A DNA stretch of 64,000 nt from Mesorhizobium sp. 1M-11 (GCF_001303895.1 NZ_LJSD01000075.1:317501-381500); one strand, 5' to 3'; numbered from the stretch's first letter, positions 24,451 to 34,035 are shown. A program made the numbers and translations. Notes: a model not told the origin generated them from the letters alone.

Positions 24451-24451
24451 G

Positions 24452-25627
24452 ATGACTGCTCTCCCCAAGCCGGACGTGCGTCCGGCAAATCCCAATTTTT
24501 CCTCAGGTCCCTGTGCAAAACGCCCCGGCTGGTCGGTCGAGGCGCTGAAAAATGCTGCTTTGGGCCGCTCGCACCGCGCCAAGATCGGCAAGGTCAAGCT
24601 GGCCGACGCCATCGACCTCACCCGTGAAATCCTGCAAGTTCCGGCCGACTATCGCATCGGTATAGTCCCCGCCTCCGACACCGGCGCTGTCGAAATGGCG
24701 CTCTGGTCGCTGCTCGGCGAGCGTGGCGTCGACATGGTCGCCTGGGAAAGCTTCGGCGCTGGCTGGATCACCGACGTGGTCAAGCAACTCAAGCTCCAGG
24801 ATGCGCGCAAGTTCGAGGCGCCCTATGGCGAACTGCCCGACCTGACCAAGATCGATTTCGACCGCGACGTCGTTTTTACCTGGAACGGTACGACCTCCGG
24901 CGTGCGCGTACCCAACGGGGATTTCATTCCGGCCGATCGCAAGGGCCTGACCATCTGCGACGCAACGTCTGCCGCCTTCGCCCAACGGCTCGATTTCGCC
25001 AAGCTCGACGTCGTCACCTTCTCCTGGCAGAAGGCGCTGGGCGGCGAAGGCGCGCACGGCATGCTGATCCTGTCGCCACGCGCCGTCGAGCGGCTTGAGA
25101 CCTACAAGCCGGCCTGGCCGCTGCCGAAGATCTTCCGCCTGACCTCGGGCGGCAAGCTGATCGAAGGCATATTCAAGGGTGAGACGATCAACACGCCGTC
25201 GATGCTGTGCGTGGAAGATTATCTCGACGCCTTGAACTGGGCGAAGAGGCTGGGCGGGCTCGATGCCTTGATTGCCCGCGCGGATGCCAATTTCGCGGCA
25301 CTTGATGCTTTCGTGCAGAAATCGGCCTGGCTGGGCAACCTGGCTGTGGTTCCGGAGACGCGCTCGAACACCTCGATCTGTCTGTCGATCGTCGATCCGG
25401 ATGTCACGGCGCTCGACGCCGACGGCCAGGCGGCCTTCGCCAAGGGCATCGTCTCGGTGCTCGACAAGGAAGGTGTCGCCTTCGACATCGGCCACTATCG
25501 CGACGCCCCTCCCGGACTTCGCATCTGGGCCGGCGCCACGGTCGAGACAGCCGATCTGGTTTCGCTGACAGCTTGGCTCGACTGGGCATTTGCGAACCAG
25601 AAGGCGGCGCTCAAGGCCGCGGCCTGA
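24452..25627 (+). CDS. serC: phosphoserine aminotransferase
   Basis: 391-aa PLP enzyme that converts 3-phosphohydroxypyruvate and glutamate to phosphoserine in serine synthesis. Family landmarks: NFSSGPCAKRPGW, the cofactor region VPASDTGAVEMALWSLLG, CDATSAAFAQRLDF, the PLP lysine in VTFSWQKALGGEGAHGMLILSPRA (about residue 196), and PIFKGETINTPSM-like substrate residues. This is the long alphaproteobacterial/archaeal-type SerC. It is preceded by a structured leader and followed by serA in the same direction. Confidence 0.96.
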   Translation: MTALPKPDVRPANPNFSSGPCAKRPGWSVEALKNAALGRSHRAKIGKVKLADAIDLTREILQVPADYRIGIVPASDTGAVEMALWSLLGERGVDMVAWESFGAGWITDVVKQLKLQDARKFEAPYGELPDLTKIDFDRDVVFTWNGTTSGVRVPNGDFIPADRKGLTICDATSAAFAQRLDFAKLDVVTFSWQKALGGEGAHGMLILSPRAVERLETYKPAWPLPKIFRLTSGGKLIEGIFKGETINTPSMLCVEDYLDALNWAKRLGGLDALIARADANFAALDAFVQKSAWLGNLAVVPETRSNTSICLSIVDPDVTALDADGQAAFAKGIVSVLDKEGVAFDIGHYRDAPPGLRIWAGATVETADLVSLTAWLDWAFANQKAALKAAA

Positions 25628-25651
25628 CGCAGATTTGCGGCGGCCCCGGAA

Positions 25652-25694
25652 CGTGATCCCGAAAAGTGGAAACCGGTTTTCGGAAAAGATCACG
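25652..25694. repeat. palindromic intergenic repeat, family B
   Basis: Outer arms CGTGATC / GATCACG and inner arms CCGAAAA / TTTTCGG form an imperfect palindrome of 43 nt between serC and serA. A shorter, diverged relative (CCCCGA / TCGGGG followed by GATCAC) lies at about 28422-28465. It could form an mRNA hairpin within the serCA transcript. Confidence 0.65.
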
Positions 25695-25752
25695 CTCCAA
25701 CAAGGGGCCGCCCTTCCCCTGACGATCCAATTCACACTTCAAGGAGGCAGCA

Positions 25753-27354
25753 ATGGCGCCCCGCGTACTCGTTTCAGACAAACTCTCCACCACCGCCGTC
25801 CAGATCTTCAAGGATCGCGGCGTCGAAGTCGACTATCTGCCCGATCTCGGCAAGGACAAGGAAAAGCTGCTCGAAGTCATTGGCCAGTATGATGGTCTCG
25901 CCATCCGCTCGGCCACGAAAGTCACCGAGAAGCTGATCGCGGCCGCGACCAGGTTGAAGGTCGTCGGCCGGGCCGGCATCGGCGTCGACAATGTCGATAT
26001 TCCCGCTGCGTCGCGGCGCGGTATCATCGTCATGAACACGCCCTTCGGCAATTCGATCACCACGGCGGAACACGCCATTGCGCTGATGTTCGCAGTCGCG
26101 CGCCAGATTCCGGAAGCCAACACCTCGACGCACGCCGGCAAATGGGAAAAGAACCGCTTCATGGGCGTCGAGATCACCAGCAAGACGCTCGGCCTGATCG
26201 GCTGCGGCAACATCGGCTCGATCGTCGCCACCCGGGCCGTCGGCCTGAAGATGCATGTCGTCGCGTTCGATCCGTTCCTGTCCGAACAGCGTGCCGAGGA
26301 ACTTGGTGTCGAGAAAGTCGAGCTGGAGGAGCTGTTTGCCCGCGCTGACTTCATCACCCTGCACACACCGCTGACCGACAAGACGCGCAACATCATCAAC
26401 GCCGAGGCCATCGCCAAGATGAAGAATGGTGTGCGCATCATCAACTGCGCGCGCGGCGGACTGATCGTCGAGCAGGACCTGATCGCGGGCTTGAAGAGCG
26501 GCAAGGTTGCCGGTGCCGGCATCGACGTCTTCGAAGTCGAGCCGGCCGAGCAAAACGAGCTCTTCAACATGGACAATGTCGTCTGTACGCCGCATCTCGG
26601 CGCCTCCACTTCGGAAGCGCAGGAGAATGTCGCACTCCAGGTGGCCGAGCAGATGGCCGACTATCTGGTCAAGGGTGCCGTCACCAACGCCATCAACATG
26701 CCTTCGATCACGGCGGAGGAAGCCCCGCGGCTGAAGCCTTTCGTCAAGCTGGCCGAAGTGCTCGGCGCCTTCGTCGGCCAGGTCACCGAGGATCCGATCA
26801 AGGAGGTCGAGATCCTGTTCGACGGCTCGACCGCGCAGATGAACACCAAGGCGCTGATCAGCGCAGCCCTCGCCGGCCTGATCCGGCCTCAGGTGGCCGA
26901 CGTCAACATGGTGTCGGCTCCCATCATGGTGAAGGAGCGCGGCATCATCGTCGCCGAGGTCAAACGCGACAAATCAGGCGTGTTCGACGGGTATATCAAG
27001 TTGACCGTCAAGACGGAGCACATGACGCGCTCGATCGCAGGCACTTGTTTCTCGGATGGCAAACCGCGCTTCATTCAGATCAAGGGCATCAACCTCGACG
27101 CCGAAGTCGGCCAGCATATGCTGTATACCACCAATGCCGATGCGCCCGGCATCATCGGCCTGCTCGGCACGGTCTGCGGCGAAAGCGGCGTCAACATCGC
27201 GAACTTCCAGCTCGGCCGTAACCGCCCTGGCGGTGACGCTATCGCGTTGCTCTACCTCGATGCTCCTTTCCCCGAGGCGGTGCTGGCCAAGCTGCGTGCG
27301 CACGAGTCGATCGATTCAGCCAAGCGTCTGCAGTTCGATGTCGGGCCGGCCTGA
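25753..27354 (+). CDS. serA: D-3-phosphoglycerate dehydrogenase
   Basis: 533-aa long-form SerA, the NAD+-dependent first step of serine synthesis. Visible: substrate domain (RSATKVTEKLI), NAD-binding Rossmann motif LGLIGCGNIGSIVATRA (about residues 147-163), catalytic Arg in NCARGGLI, Glu in FEVEPAEQ, and His in CTPHLGAST. These are followed by the intervening domain (about 320-450) and a C-terminal ACT domain (ADAPGIIGLLGTVCGESGVNIANFQLGR) that can sense serine. It forms a unit with serC, separated by about 125 nt holding a palindromic repeat, and ends at a clean terminator. Confidence 0.97.
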   Translation: MAPRVLVSDKLSTTAVQIFKDRGVEVDYLPDLGKDKEKLLEVIGQYDGLAIRSATKVTEKLIAAATRLKVVGRAGIGVDNVDIPAASRRGIIVMNTPFGNSITTAEHAIALMFAVARQIPEANTSTHAGKWEKNRFMGVEITSKTLGLIGCGNIGSIVATRAVGLKMHVVAFDPFLSEQRAEELGVEKVELEELFARADFITLHTPLTDKTRNIINAEAIAKMKNGVRIINCARGGLIVEQDLIAGLKSGKVAGAGIDVFEVEPAEQNELFNMDNVVCTPHLGASTSEAQENVALQVAEQMADYLVKGAVTNAINMPSITAEEAPRLKPFVKLAEVLGAFVGQVTEDPIKEVEILFDGSTAQMNTKALISAALAGLIRPQVADVNMVSAPIMVKERGIIVAEVKRDKSGVFDGYIKLTVKTEHMTRSIAGTCFSDGKPRFIQIKGINLDAEVGQHMLYTTNADAPGIIGLLGTVCGESGVNIANFQLGRNRPGGDAIALLYLDAPFPEAVLAKLRAHESIDSAKRLQFDVGPA

Positions 27355-27379
27355 TCAGCGATCGCCTGGTGAATCGGAA

Positions 27380-27406
27380 AGGCGCGGCTCGGCCGCGCCT
27401 TTTTTT
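27380..27406 (+). terminator. rho-independent terminator after serA
   Basis: GGCGCGGC (27381-27388) / GCCGCGCC (27392-27399) with a 3-nt loop and seven T. It sits between the convergent serA and DMT transporter genes. Confidence 0.92.
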
Positions 27407-27416
27407 CGGAGCCAGG

Positions 27417-28319
27417 TCAGACTTCCTGTCCGGCTATGGTTCGACGGCTGCCATGCTCAGCCAGCCAGATACCGCCGAAGACCGATGCCAACGCGATCGC
27501 GTGGTAGAGGTGGAATTCCTCGCCCAGGATCAGAATGGACAGCAGGGTGCCGAAAATCGGCACAAGGTTGATGAACAATCCGGCGCGGTTGGCACCGATC
27601 AATTCGATGCCGCGAATATAGGTGACCTGTGAGATGACCGAGGCGCCGAGTGCCGTATAGAGCGTAATTGCCCACCCTTCCCGATCGGGGAGGATGGCCG
27701 AGCCGCTGGCGACTTCCCAGACGAAGAACGGCACCGAGACCAGGAGTGCGGCGATCGACAGGGCTAGCATGAGGCTCTGCCACTGCAGGACAGGTTTGAG
27801 CCGCAGCCCAACCGAATAGCCGCTGTAGAGCACGACGGCGATCAGCATGATCGCGTCGCCGAAATTCAGGTTGAGCTTCAGGAGTTGGGCCGGATCGCCA
27901 TGGCTGGCGGTGAGAATGACGCCGACAATGGTGAGCATGACACCGAGCGCCTGTGGCCAGCCTATCCTGAGACGGAAGAACAGGAAGTTCGCGACGATGA
28001 TCAGGATCGGCATGCTGGCCTGCTCGATCGAAACATTGATCGCCGTCGTATAGTTCAGCGCCGCATAGAAAATCACGTTGAAGAGCGAGAAGCCGCAAGC
28101 GCCGAGAACGACAAGCAGGAACAGGTGCCGCCGGATAGTCGGCCAGTCTTCCGTGAAGGCGCGACCGCCAATCGGCAGCAGGATGACGACGGCCATTACC
28201 CAACGGAAGAACACCAGCGTCATCGGCGAGACATGGCCGACCGCAAGTTTTCCAGCCACGGCGTTTCCACCCCACAGCAGCGTGGTGAGAAGAAGCAGAG
28301 CGTAGGCTTTGCGATGCAT
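27417..28319 (-). CDS. DMT superfamily (EamA) transporter
   Basis: 300-aa inner-membrane permease with ten predicted helices arranged as two EamA repeats (LLLLTTLLWGGNAVAGKLAVGHVSPMTLVFFRW in the first, GASVISQVTYIRGIELIGANRAGLFINLVPIFGTLLSILILGEEF in the second). Substrates of this family are metabolites such as amino acids; none can be fixed here. ATG 28319 with CGGAGT upstream is preferred over a 14-codon longer frame. It is divergent from purA. Confidence 0.92.
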   Translation of the reverse strand: MHRKAYALLLLTTLLWGGNAVAGKLAVGHVSPMTLVFFRWVMAVVILLPIGGRAFTEDWPTIRRHLFLLVVLGACGFSLFNVIFYAALNYTTAINVSIEQASMPILIIVANFLFFRLRIGWPQALGVMLTIVGVILTASHGDPAQLLKLNLNFGDAIMLIAVVLYSGYSVGLRLKPVLQWQSLMLALSIAALLVSVPFFVWEVASGSAILPDREGWAITLYTALGASVISQVTYIRGIELIGANRAGLFINLVPIFGTLLSILILGEEFHLYHAIALASVFGGIWLAEHGSRRTIAGQEV

Positions 28320-28590
28320 ACGGCAGACTCCGCCGGACCGTCTGGGGGGACACGATGACACCGGCCTATGGTGCTGCGGCAGCCAAGTAAATGATGCAGA
28401 AGGCCAAAAATCCTGTGCCGATCACATGCCCCCGAGAGTTGGAGACTTTTCGGGGTCAAGATCACACGCCAAAACAAAGAGATGGCTTTCACGGCAAAGA
28501 AAGGGTCGCGCAACGAAGGGCTTGAGGCTATATGGGCCTGTCGTGGCGGGCTTTGAGGCCCGCTTTTGGTGTTGAGCAAGGGATAGTGAT

Positions 28591-29880
28591 ATGGCCAACG
28601 TGGTGGTCGTCGGCTCGCAATGGGGCGACGAAGGCAAAGGCAAGATCGTGGACTGGCTGGCCGACCGTGCCGATGTGGTCGTGCGCTTCCATGGCGGCCA
28701 TAATGCTGGCCACACACTGGTCATCGATGGTGTCAGCTACAAACTTGCCCTGCTGCCCTCAGGCCTCGTACAGGGCAAACTCTCGGTCATCGGCAACGGC
28801 GTCGTGGTCGACCCGCACCACTTCACCGCGGAACTGGAAAAACTGCGCGACCAGGGCGTGACGATCACCCCGGAAATCCTGCGTATCGCCGACAACGCCC
28901 CGCTGATCCTGTCGCTGCACCGTGAACTCGATGCTATCCGCGAAGATGCGAATTCCGGTCTCAAGATCGGCACCACCCGCCGCGGCATTGGACCGGCCTA
29001 TGAGGACAAGGTGGGGCGCCGTTCAATCCGACTGGTCGATCTGGCGGACCCTGAAACGCTGATGCCCAAGATCGAGCGGCTTCTGACCCATCACAACGCG
29101 CTCCGGCGCGGCATGGGGTTGAACGAGATCGCGCCTGAGACGATCCATGCCGAACTGACCTCTGTCGCGGACCAGATCCTGCCCTTCATGGATCAGGTCT
29201 GGCGTGTGCTCGATGAAAAGCGCCGGACCGGCGCCCGTATCCTGTTCGAGGGCGCGCAGGGCGCGCTGCTGGACAACGACCACGGCACCTATCCCTTCGT
29301 TACCTCGTCCAACACCGTAGCTGGGCAGGCCGCAGCCGGTTCGGGCCTCGGTCCAACCGCGATCGGCTATGTCCTGGGCATCACCAAGGCCTATACGACG
29401 CGCGTTGGCGAAGGCCCCTTCCCTTGCGAACTGGACGACGAGATCGGTCGTCATCTGGCCAAGGTCGGCCGCGAGGTCGGCGTCAACACCGGTCGCCCCC
29501 GCCGCTGCGGCTGGTTCGACGCCGTGCTGGTGCGCCAGACGGTCAAGACTTCCGGCATCACCGGCATCGCGTTGACCAAGCTCGACGTTCTGGATGGACT
29601 GAAGGAAATCAAGATCTGCGTCGGCTATGAGCTCGACGGCCAGCAGATCGACTATCTGCCTGCCTCAATGCGGGCACAAGCTGCGGTTAAGCCGATTTAC
29701 GAAACACTCGAAGGCTGGTCGCAGACGACCGCCGGGGCAAGAAGCTGGGCCGAATTGCCGGCTCAGGCGGTCAAATATGTGCGTTACATTGAGGAACTGA
29801 TCGGTGCCCCCGTGGCGCTTCTTTCCACAAGTCCGGAACGGGACGACACCATACTTGTGACTGATCCGTTTCAAGATTAA
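28591..29880 (+). CDS. purA: adenylosuccinate synthetase
   Basis: 429-aa enzyme that condenses IMP and aspartate with GTP to form adenylosuccinate, the first committed step to AMP. P-loop WGDEGKGK at residues 11-18 with catalytic Asp13, HNAGHTL with His41, GTTRRGIGPAYEDK, EGAQGALLDNDHGTYPFVTSSNT, and the aspartate loop STSPERDDTI at the end. AAGGGA stands before ATG 28591. Standard length. Confidence 0.98.
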   Translation: MANVVVVGSQWGDEGKGKIVDWLADRADVVVRFHGGHNAGHTLVIDGVSYKLALLPSGLVQGKLSVIGNGVVVDPHHFTAELEKLRDQGVTITPEILRIADNAPLILSLHRELDAIREDANSGLKIGTTRRGIGPAYEDKVGRRSIRLVDLADPETLMPKIERLLTHHNALRRGMGLNEIAPETIHAELTSVADQILPFMDQVWRVLDEKRRTGARILFEGAQGALLDNDHGTYPFVTSSNTVAGQAAAGSGLGPTAIGYVLGITKAYTTRVGEGPFPCELDDEIGRHLAKVGREVGVNTGRPRRCGWFDAVLVRQTVKTSGITGIALTKLDVLDGLKEIKICVGYELDGQQIDYLPASMRAQAAVKPIYETLEGWSQTTAGARSWAELPAQAVKYVRYIEELIGAPVALLSTSPERDDTILVTDPFQD

Positions 29881-29952
29881 TTGTCAAAGGCCTGGCGGGC
29901 CTGCTGATTTGCTGAGCCCGCCCTGGAAGCGAACGACAGGTTCGATTGAAGC

Positions 29953-31683
29953 ATGGCAGATTTCGTTGCGGTTCTGAAGAAGACGCTCGACGGGCTCGGC
30001 GAGACGACGCCGGACGTGCGCGCCAAAGTCTATGACAAGGCACGCGCCACCATCGAGAGCAAACTGGCAGCCATCAATCCGCCGCCGCCCGCGGCGGTCG
30101 CCGAGCGTCAGCGCAAAGCGCTGGAAGATGCCATCGCCTCCGTCGAAAAGGACTACACCAAGAGCGCACAGCCCCCGCTCGACCCGCTGGCGGAACTCGA
30201 GAACATCTTCTCCTCGATCGACCGCAACCGCACGCAGCAGACCCATGTGCGGCCAGCGACGAAGACCGAGCCCGCGGCACCTGCACCACAAGCGCAGACT
30301 CCTCCCTCTTCCCGCGTCGAAGAGCGCCCCGCCCAGGCACAACCCTCCTGGCAAAAGCCACAGCCGGAAGCGCGCCGGCCGGAACCCCAGCCTGCACCAG
30401 CCGCCAAGCCGACCTCCGTGCTGTCCGGTTCGAAACCCACGCTTGAGTCGGGATGGTCAAAGCCGAAAACCGAGACCAAGCCCGCTTTCGATTCCGACAA
30501 GGCCACGACGTCTTCTTCCGATCGGCCGCTGGCGCAAGCCTTCGAGGCCGACAAACGGCTACCCGATGTCCACGACACGATTTTCTCGAAGCAGCAGCCT
30601 GTCGATGACGATGTCGCCGACGAGCATTTCGACGACATCGACGAGCCGGAGAACAAACGCGGTCTCGGCCGCGTCATCGCCGCCGTTGTCACCCTCGCAG
30701 TCCTGGCCGGTGGCGGCTACGGCGTGTGGCTGAACAGGGACGCGTTCAAGGACATGTTCGGCTCGAACAAGACCGAGACCGCTGACAATCAGCCCGCGCA
30801 GCCAGCGACACCGGAAAAGCCCGCTGAACCGACACCAGCCCAGCCGAACGCGGCGGCGAATTCCCCTGCTCCGGCGGCGGAAAATGGTGAACCGCAGAAA
30901 CTCACACAGCGGCTGCTGCCCGACGGCAAAGAGACGGATCCCGGCCGCGCTGGTGGTGCATCAAGCGTCGGCGAAGGTACGTCCATCGTCGCCCTGACCA
31001 CTCCGCCACCGACAACGCCCGCTGAAGGGCAACCAGCCACGCCTGGAGCCCCGGCACCGACGGACCCTGCTGCAGCGGGCCAGACGACACCGGCGACGCC
31101 AGGCGCTACCGCCACGCAGCCAGCCATCCCGGTCGGCCAGAAGGCGATCTACTACGAAGAGCGCACTTCCTCGGCTGAAGGATCGGCTCAGCCCGGCAAC
31201 ATCGTCTGGTCCGTGGTTCAGGAATCGCCAGGCGGCGATGCCCCGCCCGAGCCGGCGATCCGCGCCGAGGTGACGGTGCCGGCCAAGGATGTGCAGTTGC
31301 GCATGACCATCCGCCGCAATGCCGACCAGACCCTGCCGGCCAGCCATATCATCGAGATGATTTTCCTCACCCCGCAGGGCTTCGAAGGCGGCGGCATCGA
31401 CAACGTGCTGCGCATCGCCATGAAAACGTCCGAGCAGGAAGCCGGCAGCCCGCTGATCGGCGTGCCCGCCAAGATCGCCGACGGCTATTTCCTTGTCGCG
31501 CTCAACGACACCAAGGCCGACCAGGACGCCAACCTGACCTTGTTGCGCAACCAGGAATGGATCGACATTCCCGTTGTCTACAAATCGGGACGGCGTGCGC
31601 TGATCACCATGGAAAAGGGCCTTCCCGGCGACAAGGTCTTTGACGAAGCGCTCAAGGCGTGGCAGGCGAAGACGTCCGGTTAA
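29953..31683 (+). CDS. single-pass membrane protein with Pro-rich regions, unknown function
   Basis: 576-aa protein. Residues 1-60 form a helical cytoplasmic domain (MADFVAVLKKTLDGLGETTPDVRAKVYDKARATIESKLAA). Residues about 90-230 are Pro/Ala/Lys-rich and disordered. One membrane helix lies at about 240-258 (VIAAVVTLAVLAGGGYGVWL), then a second low-complexity Pro/Thr/Ala stretch (about 270-395), then a compact C-terminal periplasmic domain (IYYEERTSSAEGSAQPGNIVWSVVQ, LRMTIRRNADQTLPASHIIEMIFL, LLRNQEWIDIPVVYKSGRRALITMEKG). It follows purA by 72 nt and is convergent with a DUF930 gene. I recognise it as a conserved rhizobial protein but cannot give a function; the envelope location is inferred. 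Confidence 0.8.
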   Translation: MADFVAVLKKTLDGLGETTPDVRAKVYDKARATIESKLAAINPPPPAAVAERQRKALEDAIASVEKDYTKSAQPPLDPLAELENIFSSIDRNRTQQTHVRPATKTEPAAPAPQAQTPPSSRVEERPAQAQPSWQKPQPEARRPEPQPAPAAKPTSVLSGSKPTLESGWSKPKTETKPAFDSDKATTSSSDRPLAQAFEADKRLPDVHDTIFSKQQPVDDDVADEHFDDIDEPENKRGLGRVIAAVVTLAVLAGGGYGVWLNRDAFKDMFGSNKTETADNQPAQPATPEKPAEPTPAQPNAAANSPAPAAENGEPQKLTQRLLPDGKETDPGRAGGASSVGEGTSIVALTTPPPTTPAEGQPATPGAPAPTDPAAAGQTTPATPGATATQPAIPVGQKAIYYEERTSSAEGSAQPGNIVWSVVQESPGGDAPPEPAIRAEVTVPAKDVQLRMTIRRNADQTLPASHIIEMIFLTPQGFEGGGIDNVLRIAMKTSEQEAGSPLIGVPAKIADGYFLVALNDTKADQDANLTLLRNQEWIDIPVVYKSGRRALITMEKGLPGDKVFDEALKAWQAKTSG

Positions 31684-31716
31684 CTGCCGCTGCTATACCA
31701 ACCACGATGGTTTCAG

Positions 31717-32805
31717 TCAGGTTCCAGGCAATACACGGGCAGACCGATCGAGGGCTGCCCATTCAGCCTGCGGGACAAGAGCTCCGGTACGGGAAACAAA
31801 AGACAATACCCGTGTCGCGTTGGCATCAACCTCACATCGAAAGCTTACTCTGTACCAGGCCGTTCGGGTGCGAAAGGTGGCGTCAGGAGCATCCAGCACA
31901 TTGCCTGCCTTGAGGAGACGGTATGGGAGCAATTCGGCGAAGTAACCTTCGTCCCGAAGCTGCCGCTGCAATGCGCTCGCGCAAAGTTTGCCAACCCGTT
32001 GATCGCGCGTCATTCCGTCCATCGAGGTCTCGGCCAGCGCGGCGCCGGTCGCACTTTGCGAATTGAGCCTACGGACACCCGGAAGATTGGAATATCCCTG
32101 CGGCAAGGCAGCAGCCACATCCGTGGAACTTGATCTTCTGGCGCCGGCGCTTGCCGGCTTCGGGGTCTTTGCGGGCCTGGGTCGCGGCGCTGCGGCCGCC
32201 ATGGGAAGCTCGATTTCGGCGGCGTCACCCGCCACGGGTTCCTGCGTATCGGCACCGGTTGGCTTGGCCTCTTGCTCGTCAGGCTTCGGTGAGCTCGCAT
32301 TCTTCGCCGGATCCTGTGGAGCTTCGCGGTCGCCTGCCGCGTCTTCCTGTTTCGGGAGATTTGGCGTGGCTTCGGGTTTAGGCTCGCTTTCTTTCATAGC
32401 GCCAGGCTGCTTCGGATTGTCATTCTTAGCCGGCGACGCAGAGCTTTCTTGCGCACTGTTTCCGTCTATGGATTTCTGTGGACCAGTATCCTTGGCGCCG
32501 TACTGGAAAACGGGTTTCAGCTCCTCGATAGGCGGACGCGTTCTTGGCGAAAGCGGCTTCTCAACCGTCTGATCCAGCGGCTTTTCGATCTCGGCATCCT
32601 TTGGCGATGCTGCCGGAACTGGTTTCGGCTTCACCTGTTCGGGCGGCGGCACCATCACGACATTGACCGCCCCATCGTCCGGTTTCTGCTGAGGAAGCCT
32701 CGACGAGCCGAAGAGCAGAAGCGCAATGATGAGCGCATGAAAGATCAGCGATGGGGTCAAGCCCCACAGCAGACCGCCATCATGCACCCGTGCCTCACTG
32801 TTCAT
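31717..32805 (-). CDS. DUF930 domain protein with TonB/TolA-like N-terminus
   Basis: 362-aa membrane-anchored periplasmic protein: a single N-terminal helix (about residues 12-34), a Pro/Lys/Glu-rich extended region (about 45-220) like TonB or TolA, and a C-terminal DUF930 domain (QRVGKLCASALQRQLRDEGYFAELLPYRLLKAGNVLDAPDATFRTRTAWYRVSFRCEVDANATRVLSF) with two conserved cysteines. ATG 32805 is my choice; a longer frame from ATG 32838 or TTG 32841 exists, and neither has a strong ribosome site. Function unknown. Confidence 0.8.
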   Translation of the reverse strand: MNSEARVHDGGLLWGLTPSLIFHALIIALLLFGSSRLPQQKPDDGAVNVVMVPPPEQVKPKPVPAASPKDAEIEKPLDQTVEKPLSPRTRPPIEELKPVFQYGAKDTGPQKSIDGNSAQESSASPAKNDNPKQPGAMKESEPKPEATPNLPKQEDAAGDREAPQDPAKNASSPKPDEQEAKPTGADTQEPVAGDAAEIELPMAAAAPRPRPAKTPKPASAGARRSSSTDVAAALPQGYSNLPGVRRLNSQSATGAALAETSMDGMTRDQRVGKLCASALQRQLRDEGYFAELLPYRLLKAGNVLDAPDATFRTRTAWYRVSFRCEVDANATRVLSFVSRTGALVPQAEWAALDRSARVLPGT

Positions 32806-32959
32806 GCTCACCGATTTGGGACGAAATAGCGGCGACATCAAGTATGCGCGCCATCACATGTCGAACCGCGCATTCGCCGTATGACGACGCCGGCGGCGGA
32901 ATGCCTTTACGTCTCGGGTGACGACAGGAGCGAGGCTGCGGTTCGTAGCCAAGCGTTCA

Positions 32960-33949
32960 TCAAAGATCCGGCAAGAAAGCTGGTCCGACGACGCGCACGG
33001 TCCGATCCGATGCAGGCTCTTCCATCAGCGCCATCGGCGCGGGCGCATCGACCTTTGTCGCATCAGCAGTCGATGATCCGACCAGGTCCTGCTCCGGCTT
33101 CTCAGTCGGAAGCGGGATCACGGCGTTTTTCATGTTGTGGGGTGTTACCGTCCGCGCGCGCATTTCGTTGACCCGGCTGTAGTAACGGCGCAGATCGCAG
33201 CTCCTGAAGGCCGGATCGTCGCGATAGCGAAACGCAGTCGACAATTCCTTGTATGGTTTGCGTTCGGCGACCGAGATCATCTCCTCCGTTTCCAGACTGG
33301 GATCGGTCAGGGCGAACACTTCCATGGCCGGATCGTCGCAAATAAAACGGCACTGGTCGGTGGTCTCTTTCAAATCCCCGTCCCTGGCGAATTGCGATTT
33401 CGGCGCTGGAAAGAAATAGCCGTCGGAGGGGCGCACGCAATAAAGCATCGAAGTGCTGCCAACCCACGTCGATGCCGAAGACGCGGCCCCTGAAGAAGAG
33501 GGGCGCACGGCCTGTCTCTCGCGCCGCTCCGGTGCACAGCCGAGTGCAACATAACGGGCCCGCAGAACCGACGTGTCGCGTCCGCCGCTGCTTGCCGCCA
33601 TTTGCCTCATGACGTCCGCGCGCATGCGCTCCAGATCGCCACAAGGATCGAAGAAGCCGCCAGAACTCTTGCCCGAACATTGTCGCCGCCGCTCCAGTGC
33701 CTGGATGGCCACAAGTTGTCGTCGCAACTGCGCCTGTTGCGGGCTGACGCCACCGCCGCCGCCGCTGCGTATCTGGCGTGCCAGCGATGAGCACTCGTCC
33801 GCGAATGCCGCGGAAGTCGCCATTGTCCCGAAAGCGAATATGCCGATCAGCAATGCCGAGAGCGAGCGCACCGAAACGATGCGGCTGCAAAGAAGGAGAA
33901 AGCTATCTCCCCCCGTGAAGTAACCCAACCCAGTCCCAAGAATACGCAT
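32960..33949 (-). CDS. DUF2865 domain protein, exported
   Basis: 329-aa protein with an N-terminal hydrophobic signal (VRSLSALLIGIFAFGTMATSAAFAD) preceded by an unusually long n-region if translation starts at ATG 33949. A GTG at 33871 would give a conventional 25-residue signal peptide but lacks a ribosome site. The mature part is Cys-containing with coiled Gln/Arg-rich segments and the DUF2865 core (YCVRPSDGYFFPAPKSQF, DQCRFICDDPAMEVFALTDPSLETEEMIS, AFRYRDDPAFRSCDLRRYY). DUF2865 is a rhizobial envelope family without known activity. Upstream at 34015-34035 is a palindrome that may regulate it. Confidence 0.75.
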   Translation of the reverse strand: MRILGTGLGYFTGGDSFLLLCSRIVSVRSLSALLIGIFAFGTMATSAAFADECSSLARQIRSGGGGGVSPQQAQLRRQLVAIQALERRRQCSGKSSGGFFDPCGDLERMRADVMRQMAASSGGRDTSVLRARYVALGCAPERRERQAVRPSSSGAASSASTWVGSTSMLYCVRPSDGYFFPAPKSQFARDGDLKETTDQCRFICDDPAMEVFALTDPSLETEEMISVAERKPYKELSTAFRYRDDPAFRSCDLRRYYSRVNEMRARTVTPHNMKNAVIPLPTEKPEQDLVGSSTADATKVDAPAPMALMEEPASDRTVRVVGPAFLPDL

Positions 33950-34014
33950 GCCGCAATGCCTTGATGCAAACTGGTCTTTATTAACGCGGGCGGACGCTAC
34001 ACCAACCATGTGTC

Positions 34015-34035
34015 ATTATGAAAGTACTTCATAAT
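34015..34035. promoter_or_regulatory. 21-bp palindrome, candidate operator
   Basis: ATTATGAA (34015-34022), AGTAC, TTCATAAT (34028-34035): perfect 8-bp arms in an AT-rich island. It lies 66 nt upstream of the DUF2865 ATG and beyond the 3' end of the DUF551-like gene. Confidence 0.5.
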
